Shown: piece after piece, positions 8,856 to 17,705 of the stretch
Layout of the letters: each line of letters begins with the position of its first letter
How positions within the stretch are numbered: the first letter of the stretch is position 1
Assembly (NCBI RefSeq): GCF_044458865.1
Contig: NZ_JBITIH010000021.1
Span: 75,780 to 139,779, forward strand
Length of the DNA stretch: 64,000 nucleotides
Origin: Micromonospora_G sp044458865
Lineage (GTDB): Bacteria; Actinomycetota; Actinomycetes; Mycobacteriales; Micromonosporaceae
Direction of reading: 5' to 3'
Notes under the pieces: generated by a model
Seen by the model: only the letters and a program-made list of their open reading frames with translations
Database searches by the model: none
Told to the model about the DNA's origin: nothing
Translations under genes and position numbers: made by a program

Positions 8856-8867
8856 CTGCTGCTGCGT

Positions 8868-8919
8868 TAAGGAAGGGCCCCTTGTTATCGCCCAGGCGAT
8901 AACAAGGGGCCCTTCCTTA
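8868..8919. terminator. 25-bp perfect hairpin, bidirectional terminator-like repeat
   Basis: Two 25-nt arms (8868-8892 and 8895-8919) are perfectly complementary around a 2-nt centre, just after the PL11 stop. The core GGGCCCCTTGTTATCG occurs again in the hairpin at 20271-20333, so this is a dispersed intergenic element as well as a terminator. Confidence 0.8.
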
Positions 8920-8985
8920 CATCGCCAGAGGACGTACGACGTTTCCGTTTCACGTCCTGCGGGCGGGGGCGGCGACAATGCGGGC

Positions 8986-9762
8986 ATGACAGCGGACAAG
9001 CCGGCTGCGACGATGCCGGACGCCAACTATTTCGACCAGTGGTACGCGGACATGACCGCCTCGCCCGTTCGTGACGCCATCTGGGCTCGGGCGCTGGGAT
9101 TACCACCACACCTGCGCTCCACCAGCACGCTCACCTGGCAGGGGATCGGCGAGCTGACCGGGGAACTGCGTCTGCCGCCCGACGGGCTGCTGCTCGACCT
9201 CGCCTGTGGTCGCGGTGGCTACGGCATCGAGGTCGCCCGGCGTACGGGGGCGCGGCTGGTCGGGGTGGACTTCTCGGCCGTGGCGGTGGAGGAGGCGGCG
9301 GCTGCCGGTGCCCGTCTGCTGCCCGCCGGTCGGGCCGAGTTCCGGGTCGGGGCACTGGTCGCGGCCGGTCTGCCGGATGGTGTCGCGGATGGACTGATGT
9401 GCGTGGACGCGGTGCAGTTCGCCGAGCCTCCGCTCGCCGCACTACGTGAGTTCCGGCGGCTGCTGGCTCCCGGCGGTCGTCTCGCCGTCACCGGTTGGGA
9501 GGTGGTCGACCCGTCGGACGAGCGAATCCCGCCCCGCCTGCACCACGTGGATCTTCGGCGGGACCTGCCGGAAGCCGGCTTTGTCGAGGTGGAGGTGCGC
9601 GACATGCGCGAGTGGCGGCAGGCCGAGCGGGAGATGTGGGAGGAGGTGGTCGCCGTGGTCGGGTCGGACCAGGCGATGCGGTCGCTCCAGGCGGAGGGGC
9701 GGCGTTCCCTGGAGATGTTCGATTCGATACGGCGGGTCTTCGTGACCGCCACCGCCCCCTGA
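8986..9762 (+). CDS. Class I SAM-dependent methyltransferase
   Basis: A 258-residue protein. Motif I (LLDLACGRGGYG, about 69-80) and the acidic end of strand 2 (RLVGVDFS) mark the Rossmann-like methyltransferase fold. GLMCVDAVQFAEPPLAALREFRRLL supplies the post-motif region and LAPGGRLAVTGWEVV the fifth strand. The N-terminus (NYFDQWYADMTASPVRD) is typical of small-molecule methyltransferases. Substrate unknown. It stands alone between the PL11 hairpin and the RibD-like gene. Confidence 0.8.
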   Translation: MTADKPAATMPDANYFDQWYADMTASPVRDAIWARALGLPPHLRSTSTLTWQGIGELTGELRLPPDGLLLDLACGRGGYGIEVARRTGARLVGVDFSAVAVEEAAAAGARLLPAGRAEFRVGALVAAGLPDGVADGLMCVDAVQFAEPPLAALREFRRLLAPGGRLAVTGWEVVDPSDERIPPRLHHVDLRRDLPEAGFVEVEVRDMREWRQAEREMWEEVVAVVGSDQAMRSLQAEGRRSLEMFDSIRRVFVTATAP

Positions 9763-9803
9763 TCCGCGCAGGTGCTTGCGTTCGGGGACGGCCGTCAATA
9801 ACC

Positions 9804-9821
9804 TACAACCGACTGGTTGTA
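9804..9821. promoter_or_regulatory. Palindromic operator candidate upstream of the RibD-like gene
   Basis: TACAACCGACTGGTTGTA: 7-bp arms around a 4-bp centre, 70 bp before the ATG at 9891. This spacing and symmetry suit a TetR- or MarR-family dimer. No regulator gene is adjacent. Confidence 0.4.
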
Positions 9822-9890
9822 CGTCAGTGGGGCGGTTGCCGTCCGTAGCTGAGGCGCGCGTACCCGCGATTCGATCGGAAGGACCCAGGG

Positions 9891-10502
9891 ATGCGGAAGC
9901 TGATCGTGAACACCTTCTTGACCCTCGACGGCGTCATGCACGCCCCCGGCGGCCCGGGGGAGGACGACGAGGGCGGCTTCGCGTACGGCGGCTGGTCGGT
10001 GAACTACTGGGACGAGCGGATGGGTGAGGTCATGGGTGCGTCGATGGCGCCGCCGTTCGACCTCGTCCTGGGCCGCAAGACCTACGACATCTTCGCCGCG
10101 CACTGGCCGAACGCCCCGGAGGACGCCGCCTCCACGGCACTGAACGGTGCCACCAAGTACGTCGCCTCGCGCAGCCGTCCGGAGCTGAAGTGGCGCAACT
10201 CGGTCCTGATCGAGGGTGACGCGGCCGAGGCGGTCGCGGCACTCAAGCAGGGCGACGGGCCAGAGCTACAGGTGCACGGCAGTGGGAATCTGATGCAGAC
10301 GCTGCTGCGCCACAGCCTCGTCGACGAGTACCGCCTCTGGCTCTTTCCGTTGGTGGTCGGGTCGGGCAAGCGGCTCTTCGCCGAGGGCACCCTGCCCGCC
10401 GGGCTGAAGCTCGTCGACAGCACCGTCTCCTCCACCGGCGTCATCATGACCAGATACGAGCCGGCGGGCGAGATCGTCACCGGCACGTTCGCGCTCGACT
10501 GA
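9891..10502 (+). CDS. Dihydrofolate reductase family protein (RibD C-terminal-like)
   Basis: A 203-residue protein of the RibD_C/YwjB group. It starts MRKLIVNTFLTLDGVMHAPG, contains DLVLGRKTYDIFAAHWP (nucleotide-site region) and LQVHGSGNLMQTLLRHSLVDEYRLWLFPLVVGSGKRLF, all characteristic of the family. Members bind NADPH, but most actinobacterial ones are not true folate or riboflavin enzymes and their substrates are unknown. GGAAGGA lies upstream of the ATG, and the palindrome at 9804-9821 may control it. Confidence 0.85.
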   Translation: MRKLIVNTFLTLDGVMHAPGGPGEDDEGGFAYGGWSVNYWDERMGEVMGASMAPPFDLVLGRKTYDIFAAHWPNAPEDAASTALNGATKYVASRSRPELKWRNSVLIEGDAAEAVAALKQGDGPELQVHGSGNLMQTLLRHSLVDEYRLWLFPLVVGSGKRLFAEGTLPAGLKLVDSTVSSTGVIMTRYEPAGEIVTGTFALD

Positions 10503-10533
10503 CTCCGTTTCGCCCCGTCGGTGCGGGCTCCGG

Positions 10534-11376
10534 TCATCGTGGGATCGGCGCACGCACCACGGGGCGCGGCGTCGGCTGCGGTGTGGTCGGCTGCGGCGAT
10601 GGCGGCCCGGCCAGTGTGACCTGGTCGGATCGGGTGATCTCCAGCGCTGGTTCGGCTTCGGTGGAGGCGGGCGCCGTGGTCCGGGCGGGGATCAGCAGCA
10701 GTGCCACCAGGTCCTGCCAGACGTGCACCACGATCGCCAGCAGGAGGCTGCCCGAGACCAGGTAGAGGACGGTGAAGACGCTGCCGGAGTAGGCGATGCC
10801 GAGCAGCGCGAGACGGCCCTGGTAGGTGTGCCCGGCCACGAAGAGCACCAGGCTGGCCACCACTACCAGCAGCTTCGGCAGGTCGTACACGAGCACGCCG
10901 GCCGCGATGAACAAACCCCGGTAGATCGCTTCCTCGGTGATGCCGGCGGTGACGGAGACCGCGACCGCGAGTCGGCGTTCGCGCCTCGTCTGGGGCACGA
11001 TCGAGGCCGACCGGGCCCGGCTGGCATAGACGTGTCCACGGCGCATCCGGTGTCGGGCGAGCAGGCCGCCGAGCCCGAGCGCCACCACCATCGCCGCCGC
11101 GAAGAGGTAGTCGAGCCCGTCGCCGCTCGGCCAGGCCCAACCGACGTCGGTGGCGGTCAGGTCGGGGCTGGCGAGGACGATGACCGGGACCAGGGCGGCC
11201 ACCGCCCACGAGGTGACCATGAACCGGCGGTAGAACACGCTCCGCGCCTCGGGCGTGGCGTTGATCTGTTCGTGGAACCGGTCGCGGTATCTCGTACCCC
11301 GGACCACCGCCGCCAGTTTGAACGTCAGCAGCGCCACGATCAGGATGTGTGTCGTCACTTCGAGAGCCCGGTCCAC
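10534..11376 (-). CDS. CPBP-family intramembrane metalloprotease (CAAX protease/Abi)
   Basis: A 280-residue membrane protein with about seven hydrophobic segments. The glutamate motif GITEEAIYRG (E148, E149, R153), the AGH histidine at about 183 and the HVWQD histidine at about 218 form the metal-binding active site of CPBP/Abi proteases. The C-terminal 50 residues are a Pro/Thr-rich cytoplasmic tail. Members process prenylated or small peptide substrates; the local substrate is not evident. No operon partner is seen. Confidence 0.85.
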   Translation of the reverse strand: MDRALEVTTHILIVALLTFKLAAVVRGTRYRDRFHEQINATPEARSVFYRRFMVTSWAVAALVPVIVLASPDLTATDVGWAWPSGDGLDYLFAAAMVVALGLGGLLARHRMRRGHVYASRARSASIVPQTRRERRLAVAVSVTAGITEEAIYRGLFIAAGVLVYDLPKLLVVVASLVLFVAGHTYQGRLALLGIAYSGSVFTVLYLVSGSLLLAIVVHVWQDLVALLLIPARTTAPASTEAEPALEITRSDQVTLAGPPSPQPTTPQPTPRPVVRAPIPR

Positions 11377-11443
11377 GAACGACGATCATGCTCGCCGGGC
11401 AAGGGTGATGGCAAGACGCGATGCGCCGGCGTCGATGGCCGGG

Positions 11444-11713
11444 TCAGACGATGTGCAGCCGGCGCGGCGGCGAGTCGTTGATCCAACCGATGAACCGGGC
11501 CTCGACCTGCTTGGCGGTCAATTCAGGCAGCGCGGGGGCCGCCTTGTCGCGGAAGTGACGCATGAACGCGGCGAGTCGGTGCGGGTCGTCCGGGTAAAGC
11601 AACCGCATTCGCTGTCGGAAGATCGGGCACGGCCATGGCTGGCCGTCGTCGCGGCAGCGCCAGTCGTCGCCGGGGCGGTGCGGGGCGCTCAGGTCGTCGT
11701 CGGGCTCGGTCAC
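11444..11713 (-). CDS. Small conserved actinobacterial protein with WPCP motif
   Basis: An 89-residue protein. I chose GTG at 11713 because GGAGGGAG lies upstream at good spacing; the longer frame is unlikely. The sequence starts VTEPDDDLSAPHRPGDDW and contains CRDDGQPWPCPIFRQRM, a Cys-containing motif widely seen in short actinobacterial proteins often mis-labelled flavin reductase. Two nearby cysteines could bind a metal. No function is known. It lies directly downstream of the CPBP gene in the opposite reading context, about 70 bp away. Confidence 0.55.
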   Translation of the reverse strand: MTEPDDDLSAPHRPGDDWRCRDDGQPWPCPIFRQRMRLLYPDDPHRLAAFMRHFRDKAAPALPELTAKQVEARFIGWINDSPPRRLHIV

Positions 11714-12082
11714 GTCCGGGCTCCCTCCTTCGCGGGTCGTTGCTCGATCATCAGGGTTGTCGCCGTACGGACTCCCCGCCAAGAAAGCGTTCGTAAAGAA
11801 CCCGGGAATCGGGCGGGATGCCCAGGCCCGGGTCGATCGGGTGCAGGTCGTTGCGCTCCTCGACACACCGGTTGCCGAGGATCGGGATCAGGCGCTCGGA
11901 CAAGTTATCCATAGTGGACGTAACGGTAGATGTGGTGCCGGGTGGTCTGGCGGGCCGCGTCCGGGCAGTGCCTGGACGTGGACGGCCAACGCATGTGGTC
12001 CCGCCTGTGCAGGCCCGGGACGTGGTGCGAGGGGGATACGCGCTAGCGCGAGATCACCGGAGCGGGGCCGTACGGCCGCCGG
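11714..12082. other. Intergenic stretch without a recognised gene
   Basis: No convincing ORF, RNA gene or repeat was found. The region contains the upstream part of the small WPCP gene and ends just after the stop of the methyltransferase at 12083. Confidence 0.5.
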
Positions 12083-12928
12083 TCACCGCTCGCCGTACGG
12101 CCTTCGCCAGATCATGATCTCGGTCGGCGGAAGGTGCTCGGCGAAACGGTCCTCGGGTGACGCCTGCCGCAGCAGTGTGCGCAGGTCCCGCTCGAAGTCC
12201 GCCAGTCGGTCGTCGAACAGGTGCGGGGCGGAGTCGGATCGGGAGAACGTCCACGCCACAAGGTCGTCCGCGCTCCGGATCACGATGTTCCCGGCCGGCA
12301 CCACCCGTCGTTCGAAGCTGTCGAACCCGGCTCGCGCCAGGACGCGGTCCTCCCCGCTCGGCGTACCGTTGACGAGTTTGCCCTGCCCCGCGCGGCGTAC
12401 CGGGCCGAGGTAGTGCCGGACCAGGTCACCGATCCGCGCGTACGGGGGAGCGGGCAGTGGCAGCGGCGTGGGTTCGGCGGGCGGATTCTTGAGGTCGCTC
12501 ACGTGCACGAACGCGCCGCCCGGTGCCAGCATCTCCCACACGGTCGCGGCGACCTGGTCCCGATCCGTCCAGTGGAAGGACTGGGCGAACGCCACGACCC
12601 GGAACTCACCCAGACCGGCTGGCAGGTCCTCGGCGCGGGCAGCCACCCAACGTACGTTGGTCACCTCGCCACGCTTGGCCTGTCGTTCGGCCTCGGCCAG
12701 CATGTCCCTGTCCGGGTCGAGACCGATCGCCTCGCTGAAGAACGGCGCCAGGGCGAGCGTGACGGTGCCTGGTCCGCAGCCGACGTCGAGGAGTCGACCC
12801 CGGCCGTCCAGGTCGAGTGCGGTGGCCAGCGTCTGGGCGAAGCCCGGTGCGTACGGCAGCCGGCCGGACCCGTAGTAGGCCGCGCTGCCCCGGAACAGGG
12901 TGCTGTCCCACTGCCATCCGTCCGGCAC
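12083..12928 (-). CDS. Class I SAM-dependent methyltransferase
   Basis: A 281-residue Methyltransf_11-type enzyme. It opens with DSTLFRGSAAYYGSGRLPYAPGF, typical of this subgroup, then motif I LLDVGCGPGTVTLAL (46-60), the acidic residue in EAIGLDPDRDML, and FAQSFHWTDRDQVAATVWEMLAPGGAFV. Translation begins at GTG 12928, one base after the TGA of the upstream SnoaL-like gene, which indicates translational coupling. The pair probably acts in one pathway, but the substrate is unknown. Confidence 0.8.
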   Translation of the reverse strand: MPDGWQWDSTLFRGSAAYYGSGRLPYAPGFAQTLATALDLDGRGRLLDVGCGPGTVTLALAPFFSEAIGLDPDRDMLAEAERQAKRGEVTNVRWVAARAEDLPAGLGEFRVVAFAQSFHWTDRDQVAATVWEMLAPGGAFVHVSDLKNPPAEPTPLPLPAPPYARIGDLVRHYLGPVRRAGQGKLVNGTPSGEDRVLARAGFDSFERRVVPAGNIVIRSADDLVAWTFSRSDSAPHLFDDRLADFERDLRTLLRQASPEDRFAEHLPPTEIMIWRRPYGER

Positions 12929-12929
12929 G

Positions 12930-13319
12930 TCAAACCCCCTGCCCGCTCGGGCGGTAGAACATGTCCGGCCCGAACTCGTCCCCGAAATGTTCGCCGACGA
13001 GCTGGGAGAACCGCAACATCGCCGAGAGCGGGCGGTGGTTCATGACGAGCTGGTCGACCCTGCCCTGATCGTTGTAGTGGATGATCGCGATGTTGTGGGT
13101 CGTGACGCCCCGGACCTTCGACCGGTATTCCTCGATCCACCCGTCGTCGTAGCGGCCCGCGAATCGGAAGTCCTGGAACTCGTACAGGGTCCGGGCGTAC
13201 TGAAGTATTTTCCGTACCTGGTCCCGGCCGGTGATGTCCGCGTTCAGTACGGCCGCCTGGAGCACCACGTTCTCGTCGAGCTGGTCGATCCATTCCGGGT
13301 AGTAGTCGGACTCGGCCAC
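12930..13319 (-). CDS. SnoaL-like/NTF2-fold protein
   Basis: A 129-residue NTF2-like protein. I chose GTG at 13319 (VAESDYYPEWIDQLDENVVL) because AAGGGG precedes it and the longer frame is not protein-like. The features ITGRDQVRKILQYARTLYEF, YRSKVRGVTTHNIAIIHYND and QLVMNHRPLSAMLRFSQLV fit the SnoaL-like cone fold. Such proteins are small isomerases, cyclases or binding proteins. It is coupled to the methyltransferase (1-bp gap). Confidence 0.7.
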   Translation of the reverse strand: MAESDYYPEWIDQLDENVVLQAAVLNADITGRDQVRKILQYARTLYEFQDFRFAGRYDDGWIEEYRSKVRGVTTHNIAIIHYNDQGRVDQLVMNHRPLSAMLRFSQLVGEHFGDEFGPDMFYRPSGQGV

Positions 13320-13454
13320 GGAAATCACCCCTTGGTGGAGATGGGCCGCACGGATAGGCGCTCCGACTCGCGCAGGTGTGTCCGGACGGCACCTCATCCG
13401 ACCATAGGTGATGTCTGTACGCGATGTGTGCGAAAAGGGGCTGTTCACGCGAGG

Positions 13455-13485
13455 AGGGGCGCCGCCCGTGACAGGCGGCGCCCCT
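13455..13485 (-). terminator. Hairpin terminator of the PL26 operon
   Basis: A 12-bp perfect GC-rich stem (13455-13466 with 13474-13485) and 7-nt loop lie just downstream of the minus-strand stop at 13507. Confidence 0.7.
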
Positions 13486-13506
13486 GACCCTGACCTACCT
13501 GTCTAG

Positions 13507-16284
13507 CTATGGAGCCTGCTCCGGGGCGAGGCCGAGGAGCTGGATGACGGTCAGACCGCGCTGGCCGACATCGTTGGTCGAGACGCCCGGTGCGTAGTCG
13601 ACCGGGGTCAGCGTGGTGGTGCCGGAGATGGTCTGCACCGGCGGGAAGTTGCCGTTGTTCGGACCCATCCCGGTCCATGCCCGCTGCTTGAGCGTGTTGT
13701 CGGAGCGCTGCTTGCCGACCCAGGCGAGCATCCGCGAGTAGAACTGGTTGAACGTCCCCGGCCCGAAGTTGCGCCCGTACAACGCGGTCCGCTCGGCGGC
13801 GGTGCCGTTGACGTAGAGCGCGAACTTGACCAGGTGCTCCTTGAAGGCCGGCACGTCGAGCAGTTCGACCAGCTCGTAGAGGAACTGGTCACCACCGAAG
13901 AGCAACATCAGGTTGTACGAGTCGCGGAACTCGGTTCCCTCGGTGGTCAGCGCACCGGTCGCCGGGTCGAAGCCGACCGCCCCGGCGAAGCCGCTGAAGA
14001 AGCCGTACTGCATGGCTCCGATGTCCTGCATGCCTCGCAGCAGCAGATCCCGGTAGTGGGTGTTGCCGGTCCGTTCCCACTCGGCCAGCCAGTTGCTCGC
14101 CACCGCGGTCCAGTCCGGGCCGATCCGGACCCGGGTCGGTGCGGTCGGCGGCGGCAGGATCTGCCGCAGCGGTTCCACCCGTAGCAGGGTCTGGTCGACC
14201 TGGAGCATGTGGTGCATGTAGTCGGCGGTGCGCTCGTCGGCGGTGAGGTAGTGGTAGACCCGCTTCAGGATCGACGCGCTGACCCGCGCCTCCTTGGCGC
14301 CGTCGCCCCAGTGGACCACGTTGTGCCGGGAGCCGAGACCGGCGAACGGTCCGGCGTGGTACGAGTCCGCCTCGGCCAGGTGCAGGGTCATCGCCTCCGC
14401 CATCGCGAAGACGTCCGACCGGCCCGAGCGCAGGAACTGGTACCAGAGGAACATGTCGATGTTCAGCTCGCCGTTCTGCCACGCCATGCCGCCCTCGTCG
14501 TACTTCCAGGCGTGGCGGGAGTTGTCGTAGCTGTGCATCACGTCGCCGTAGTGCCAGAAGCCGTACCAGTGTCGCTGGTCGACCTGCCCCTGGTAGTACG
14601 CGATGCTGGCGTCGATGCTGTTCTCCAGCGTCGTCCGTGTGGCCGTCGACTTGTCGATCAGGCCCCACTCGCCGAAGACCCGCTGCTCGTGCAGGTACGC
14701 CGTGGTCGGCACGATTCGCGCCGGTTGCTGCACCTCGCGGGCCAGTTCGACCAGGCGGTCCCGGGACGGGGTGGCGTCCAGGGCCCAGATGGTCACCTCG
14801 TGCGAGCGGGCCATCCCCTCCGGGGTGGCGGCGATGTCGTCGATGCCCCGGCCGGGCTCCTCGTACATCAGGTTGAGCCCGTGCCGCTTGTTGTCGTAGT
14901 GCCGCAGGTCCATCGCGGGCGCGTCCGGCGACCAGAACCAGACGGTGGCGGTGGTGTTGTAGCCACCGGCGTTACGGATGTCGAGCTGGGTCGGGAAGCG
15001 CTGCCAGAAGTCCTTGAGACCGAAGGCGATCCCGCCGCTGACCCCGCCGACGTAACCGAGCCCGGCGGCCCGCTTGCCGTGCCCGGCGTGGTCCAGCCAG
15101 GTGCTGTGGGCACCGGTCCGCTTGGCGATGTGGAACGCGTCCGGGCTGGCCTGGACCAGCTTGTAGTCGTTCCAGATCGGCACGTCGTCGATTTCGGACC
15201 GGACTCCGGAGGGCCAGGCGCTGACCGGGGGAGTGGCGACTCCGTTGAACTGGGCGGTGGTGACCGCCGAGCCGGCGTCCCGGCGCAGGCCGGACATCAC
15301 CCGTACGGCCTCGCCCCAGACACCGCCCTCGGTGCTGACGAACCGGACGTGCCGGTTGTGCACCTCGTCGCTGACCATCGGCACGCCCCAGGTGAGGCCG
15401 AGACCCTTGACGAAGTCGACCTTGTGGTCGCCGTCGAAGACGAAGTAGTGCACCAGGCGCACCGACTCCGCGTTGAGGTAGAAGTAGAGCCGCAGCGTGA
15501 AGGGCAGGATCTTGCGGTTGTTCTTGCCGTTGTAGGTCCCCTTGACCAGGATGACCGCCGAGGAATCACCGAGCCGCTCGACCTCGACCGAGGTGGCCGT
15601 GCCGGCGTACTCGACGGTCTTGAGCCCGCCGTTCTCCTCGTGGGTGCGGTCCTCCAGCAACAGGACCAGTTTGCCCTCGGAGGCGAGTTTCTTCTGGCCC
15701 CGGTTGATCGAGTGGATCAGGAAGTTCCCACTCTTCATCACCCGGGTACGGATGACGCCGGTGTTCACCTCCAGCCAGGCGCTGGTCTCGGTGACGGCGA
15801 TCCGGCGCGGCGGTTTGGTCGGCCTGCCGCGGTGGATCTCCAACTCGTCGGTGAGCGCGGCGTTGGCGCCGATCGCGTGGCCGGTCCACTTGAGCGTGCC
15901 GTCCGGCCAGTAGGCGAGCGGCCAACTGTCCAGCGGCACGGCGTCGTGTCCGACCCTGGCCCAGAACTCGGTGCCCGGCTGGTGGCCGCCGCGCGGCCAG
16001 GGAACCCCGAAGGTGGCGCCGATGCTGCTGGTCGGTGGGCCGTCGAGCCAGCGGAGCTTGGCCGGTCCGGGGACCACCGCCGCCACCGGAGCGGCTTCGG
16101 TGGTGCCGCCGCCGGTCTCGGGTGCGGCCTGGGCGGCGCCGGGTGCGGCCAGGGCACCGGCGAGCGGTACGGCGGCTGCCGCCACCGCCCCGGTGCGGAG
16201 CACCAGCCGGCGGGACAGGGCCGGTGTCTCGGTTTCTGGGGAGTCGGGCTGGGGATTCGGAGTGGGCGTGAGATGTGACTCCAT
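13507..16284 (-). CDS. Tat-exported exo-rhamnogalacturonan lyase, PL26/YetA-like
   Basis: A 925-residue protein of the PcRGLX/YetA family (PL26), which removes unsaturated disaccharides from the end of rhamnogalacturonan I. A twin-arginine signal (LSRRLVLRTGAVAAAAVPLAG, about 25-45) is followed by the mature protein. This starts with the beta-sandwich block LRWLDGPPTSSIGATFGVPWPRGG and continues through an HYFVFDGDHKVDF segment. The helical barrel has YGFWHYGDVMHSYDN, MAWQNGELNIDMFLWYQFLRSG and HNVVHWGDGAKEARVS. The start at 16284 gives the complete Tat signal; the long frame upstream is an out-of-frame artefact. It follows the sugar-binding lipoprotein gene by 65 bp. Confidence 0.85.
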   Translation of the reverse strand: MESHLTPTPNPQPDSPETETPALSRRLVLRTGAVAAAAVPLAGALAAPGAAQAAPETGGGTTEAAPVAAVVPGPAKLRWLDGPPTSSIGATFGVPWPRGGHQPGTEFWARVGHDAVPLDSWPLAYWPDGTLKWTGHAIGANAALTDELEIHRGRPTKPPRRIAVTETSAWLEVNTGVIRTRVMKSGNFLIHSINRGQKKLASEGKLVLLLEDRTHEENGGLKTVEYAGTATSVEVERLGDSSAVILVKGTYNGKNNRKILPFTLRLYFYLNAESVRLVHYFVFDGDHKVDFVKGLGLTWGVPMVSDEVHNRHVRFVSTEGGVWGEAVRVMSGLRRDAGSAVTTAQFNGVATPPVSAWPSGVRSEIDDVPIWNDYKLVQASPDAFHIAKRTGAHSTWLDHAGHGKRAAGLGYVGGVSGGIAFGLKDFWQRFPTQLDIRNAGGYNTTATVWFWSPDAPAMDLRHYDNKRHGLNLMYEEPGRGIDDIAATPEGMARSHEVTIWALDATPSRDRLVELAREVQQPARIVPTTAYLHEQRVFGEWGLIDKSTATRTTLENSIDASIAYYQGQVDQRHWYGFWHYGDVMHSYDNSRHAWKYDEGGMAWQNGELNIDMFLWYQFLRSGRSDVFAMAEAMTLHLAEADSYHAGPFAGLGSRHNVVHWGDGAKEARVSASILKRVYHYLTADERTADYMHHMLQVDQTLLRVEPLRQILPPPTAPTRVRIGPDWTAVASNWLAEWERTGNTHYRDLLLRGMQDIGAMQYGFFSGFAGAVGFDPATGALTTEGTEFRDSYNLMLLFGGDQFLYELVELLDVPAFKEHLVKFALYVNGTAAERTALYGRNFGPGTFNQFYSRMLAWVGKQRSDNTLKQRAWTGMGPNNGNFPPVQTISGTTTLTPVDYAPGVSTNDVGQRGLTVIQLLGLAPEQAP

Positions 16285-16349
16285 AGCGGACGTACCCTCT
16301 CTGCGACGGTGCGTGGAAGGTGCGGAACGGAGGTTCGGTGGGGCTGGGC

Positions 16350-17651
16350 TCAGCCCAGGGCGTCGTTCGCCTCGTCGACCAGGCGCTTGGCGCCGTCGCC
16401 GATCGGCAGCCTGCCGAAGATGATCTCGTCGTAGATCCGTTGGAATTCCTGCTTGATCGCACCGCCACCCTTCGGCTGGGCGGGCGGGGTGGGGAGCAGC
16501 AGGGCGGCGACGGACTGCTGGTAGTCGTAGACCGCCTTGTCGCCGGGGGCGAGTGCCGGAGCCACCGCGGCGAGCACCTTGGTGTTGGTGGGCAGACCGC
16601 GCGCCACCCCGAGCAGCTTGCCCGCCTCCACGTCGTTGATCAGGAAGTCGACCAGCATGGTGGCCTGGTCCGGGTGTTCGGTGCCCCGGGAGACGCTGAA
16701 CGACATCGAGGCGTGTGCCACCATGCCGCGCTTGTCGGTGTTGCTGGGCAGCGGTCCGTACGCCACCGACTCGCCGTACGAGCTGCGGTAGGCGGTGAAG
16801 CTGGAGTCGTAGTTGATCTCCGAGTAGGACTGCTTCTTGACGAACGCGGAGGTGGGCATCGCGCCGTCGACCTGGGTGGTCACCGCTGCCGGGGTGGCCG
16901 CGCCGGCAGCGCGGAACTGGGCGGTGAGGTTCCAGAACTCGGTCAGCTCGCCGACGGTGAAGCCCAGCTTGGCGTCCTCGGTGTAGAGGGTCTTGCCACG
17001 CTGTTGCAGCCAGGCGTCGAACCAGTCGATGGCCCACCCGAAGTCGGTGGTGCCGGCGACCTTGCCACCACTGCTCTGGCTGAGCTTGGTGGCGGCGGCG
17101 AGGAAGTCGTCCCAGGTCCAGGTGGTGGTCGGTGCGGCGACGCCGGCCTTCTCCCAGACCTGCGGGTCATAGGCGAGGCCCTGGGTGGTGAGCCCGGCGG
17201 GGATGCCGTACACGGCGTCGCCGAATTCGCCGGCCGGCTTGAGCGCCTTGGCCACGTCCTCGTTGTGCAGGGTCCGGCCGAGGAACGGGGTGAGGTCGAG
17301 CAGCGCGTTGCGCTCGGCGTACTCGCGGAAGTAGGCCCGGTCCATTTGGACCACGTCCGGGGTGTCGCCGCCGGCAATCTGGGTGGAGAGCTTCTGGAAG
17401 TACGCGTCATAGGCGCCGAAGGATGTCTCGACGGTGATGTTCGGGTGCTTGCTTTCGAAGAGTTCTACGGCGGCGCGGGTTTTCTCCGCCCGGTCGTCGT
17501 TGCCCCACCAGACGAACTGGAGGGTGACCGGTGCGTTGTCGTCCTTGTCCGCCGGATCGCCCGCACCGCAGGCGGCGCCGGCCAGTGCCAGCGTCGCGGC
17601 GCAGAGGACACCGAGTGTCCGTCCGAATGGTCTGGTGGTGAGACCCCTCAT
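16350..17651 (-). CDS. Extracellular sugar-binding lipoprotein of an ABC importer
   Basis: A 433-residue family 1 solute-binding protein. It starts at ATG 17651, five bases after GAGGAGG. The lipoprotein signal ends in LALAGAAC with Cys about 22. The mature protein has LQFVWWGNDDRAEKTRAAVELFESKHPNITVETSFG, the typical first lobe, and YDPQVWEKAGVAAPTTTWTWDDFLAAATKL further on. The pairing with a PL26 lyase suggests rhamnogalacturonan oligosaccharides as ligand. No permease or ATPase gene accompanies it in the window, so the transporter would be assembled from elsewhere. Confidence 0.85.
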   Translation of the reverse strand: MRGLTTRPFGRTLGVLCAATLALAGAACGAGDPADKDDNAPVTLQFVWWGNDDRAEKTRAAVELFESKHPNITVETSFGAYDAYFQKLSTQIAGGDTPDVVQMDRAYFREYAERNALLDLTPFLGRTLHNEDVAKALKPAGEFGDAVYGIPAGLTTQGLAYDPQVWEKAGVAAPTTTWTWDDFLAAATKLSQSSGGKVAGTTDFGWAIDWFDAWLQQRGKTLYTEDAKLGFTVGELTEFWNLTAQFRAAGAATPAAVTTQVDGAMPTSAFVKKQSYSEINYDSSFTAYRSSYGESVAYGPLPSNTDKRGMVAHASMSFSVSRGTEHPDQATMLVDFLINDVEAGKLLGVARGLPTNTKVLAAVAPALAPGDKAVYDYQQSVAALLLPTPPAQPKGGGAIKQEFQRIYDEIIFGRLPIGDGAKRLVDEANDALG

Positions 17652-17685
17652 TCCGTCCTCCTCGCGGCTGTTCCATCGAGAGAGC

Positions 17686-17697
17686 TGAAACGATACA
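17686..17697. promoter_or_regulatory. LacI-type operator candidate near the sugar-binding gene
   Basis: TGAAACGATACA, an imperfect copy of the TGAAACGGTTCA motif, 35 bp upstream of the lipoprotein start and just downstream of a putative promoter (-35 TTGACA at 17734-17729 on the minus strand). Confidence 0.45.
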
Positions 17698-17705
17698 AGC
17701 GCAGA

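Noticed and set aside
5952..9026. A 1024-codon minus-strand frame across the PL11 gene
   Set aside because: Mirror frame of a high-GC gene; the product is Val/Arg/Gly-rich with no domain, while the plus strand encodes a clear PL11 lyase.
11880..11930. A DnaA-box-like TTATCCATA and possible origin
   Set aside because: A single imperfect box without AT-rich unwinding region or neighbouring dnaA/dnaN genes.
14209..16278. A 689-codon plus-strand frame across the PL26 gene
   Set aside because: Same shadow effect; no motif, and the minus strand encodes the recognisable Tat-exported lyase.
16285..17037. N-terminal extension of the PL26 frame to 17037
   Set aside because: The stretch overlaps the sugar-binding lipoprotein gene in another frame; the Tat signal starts at 16284.
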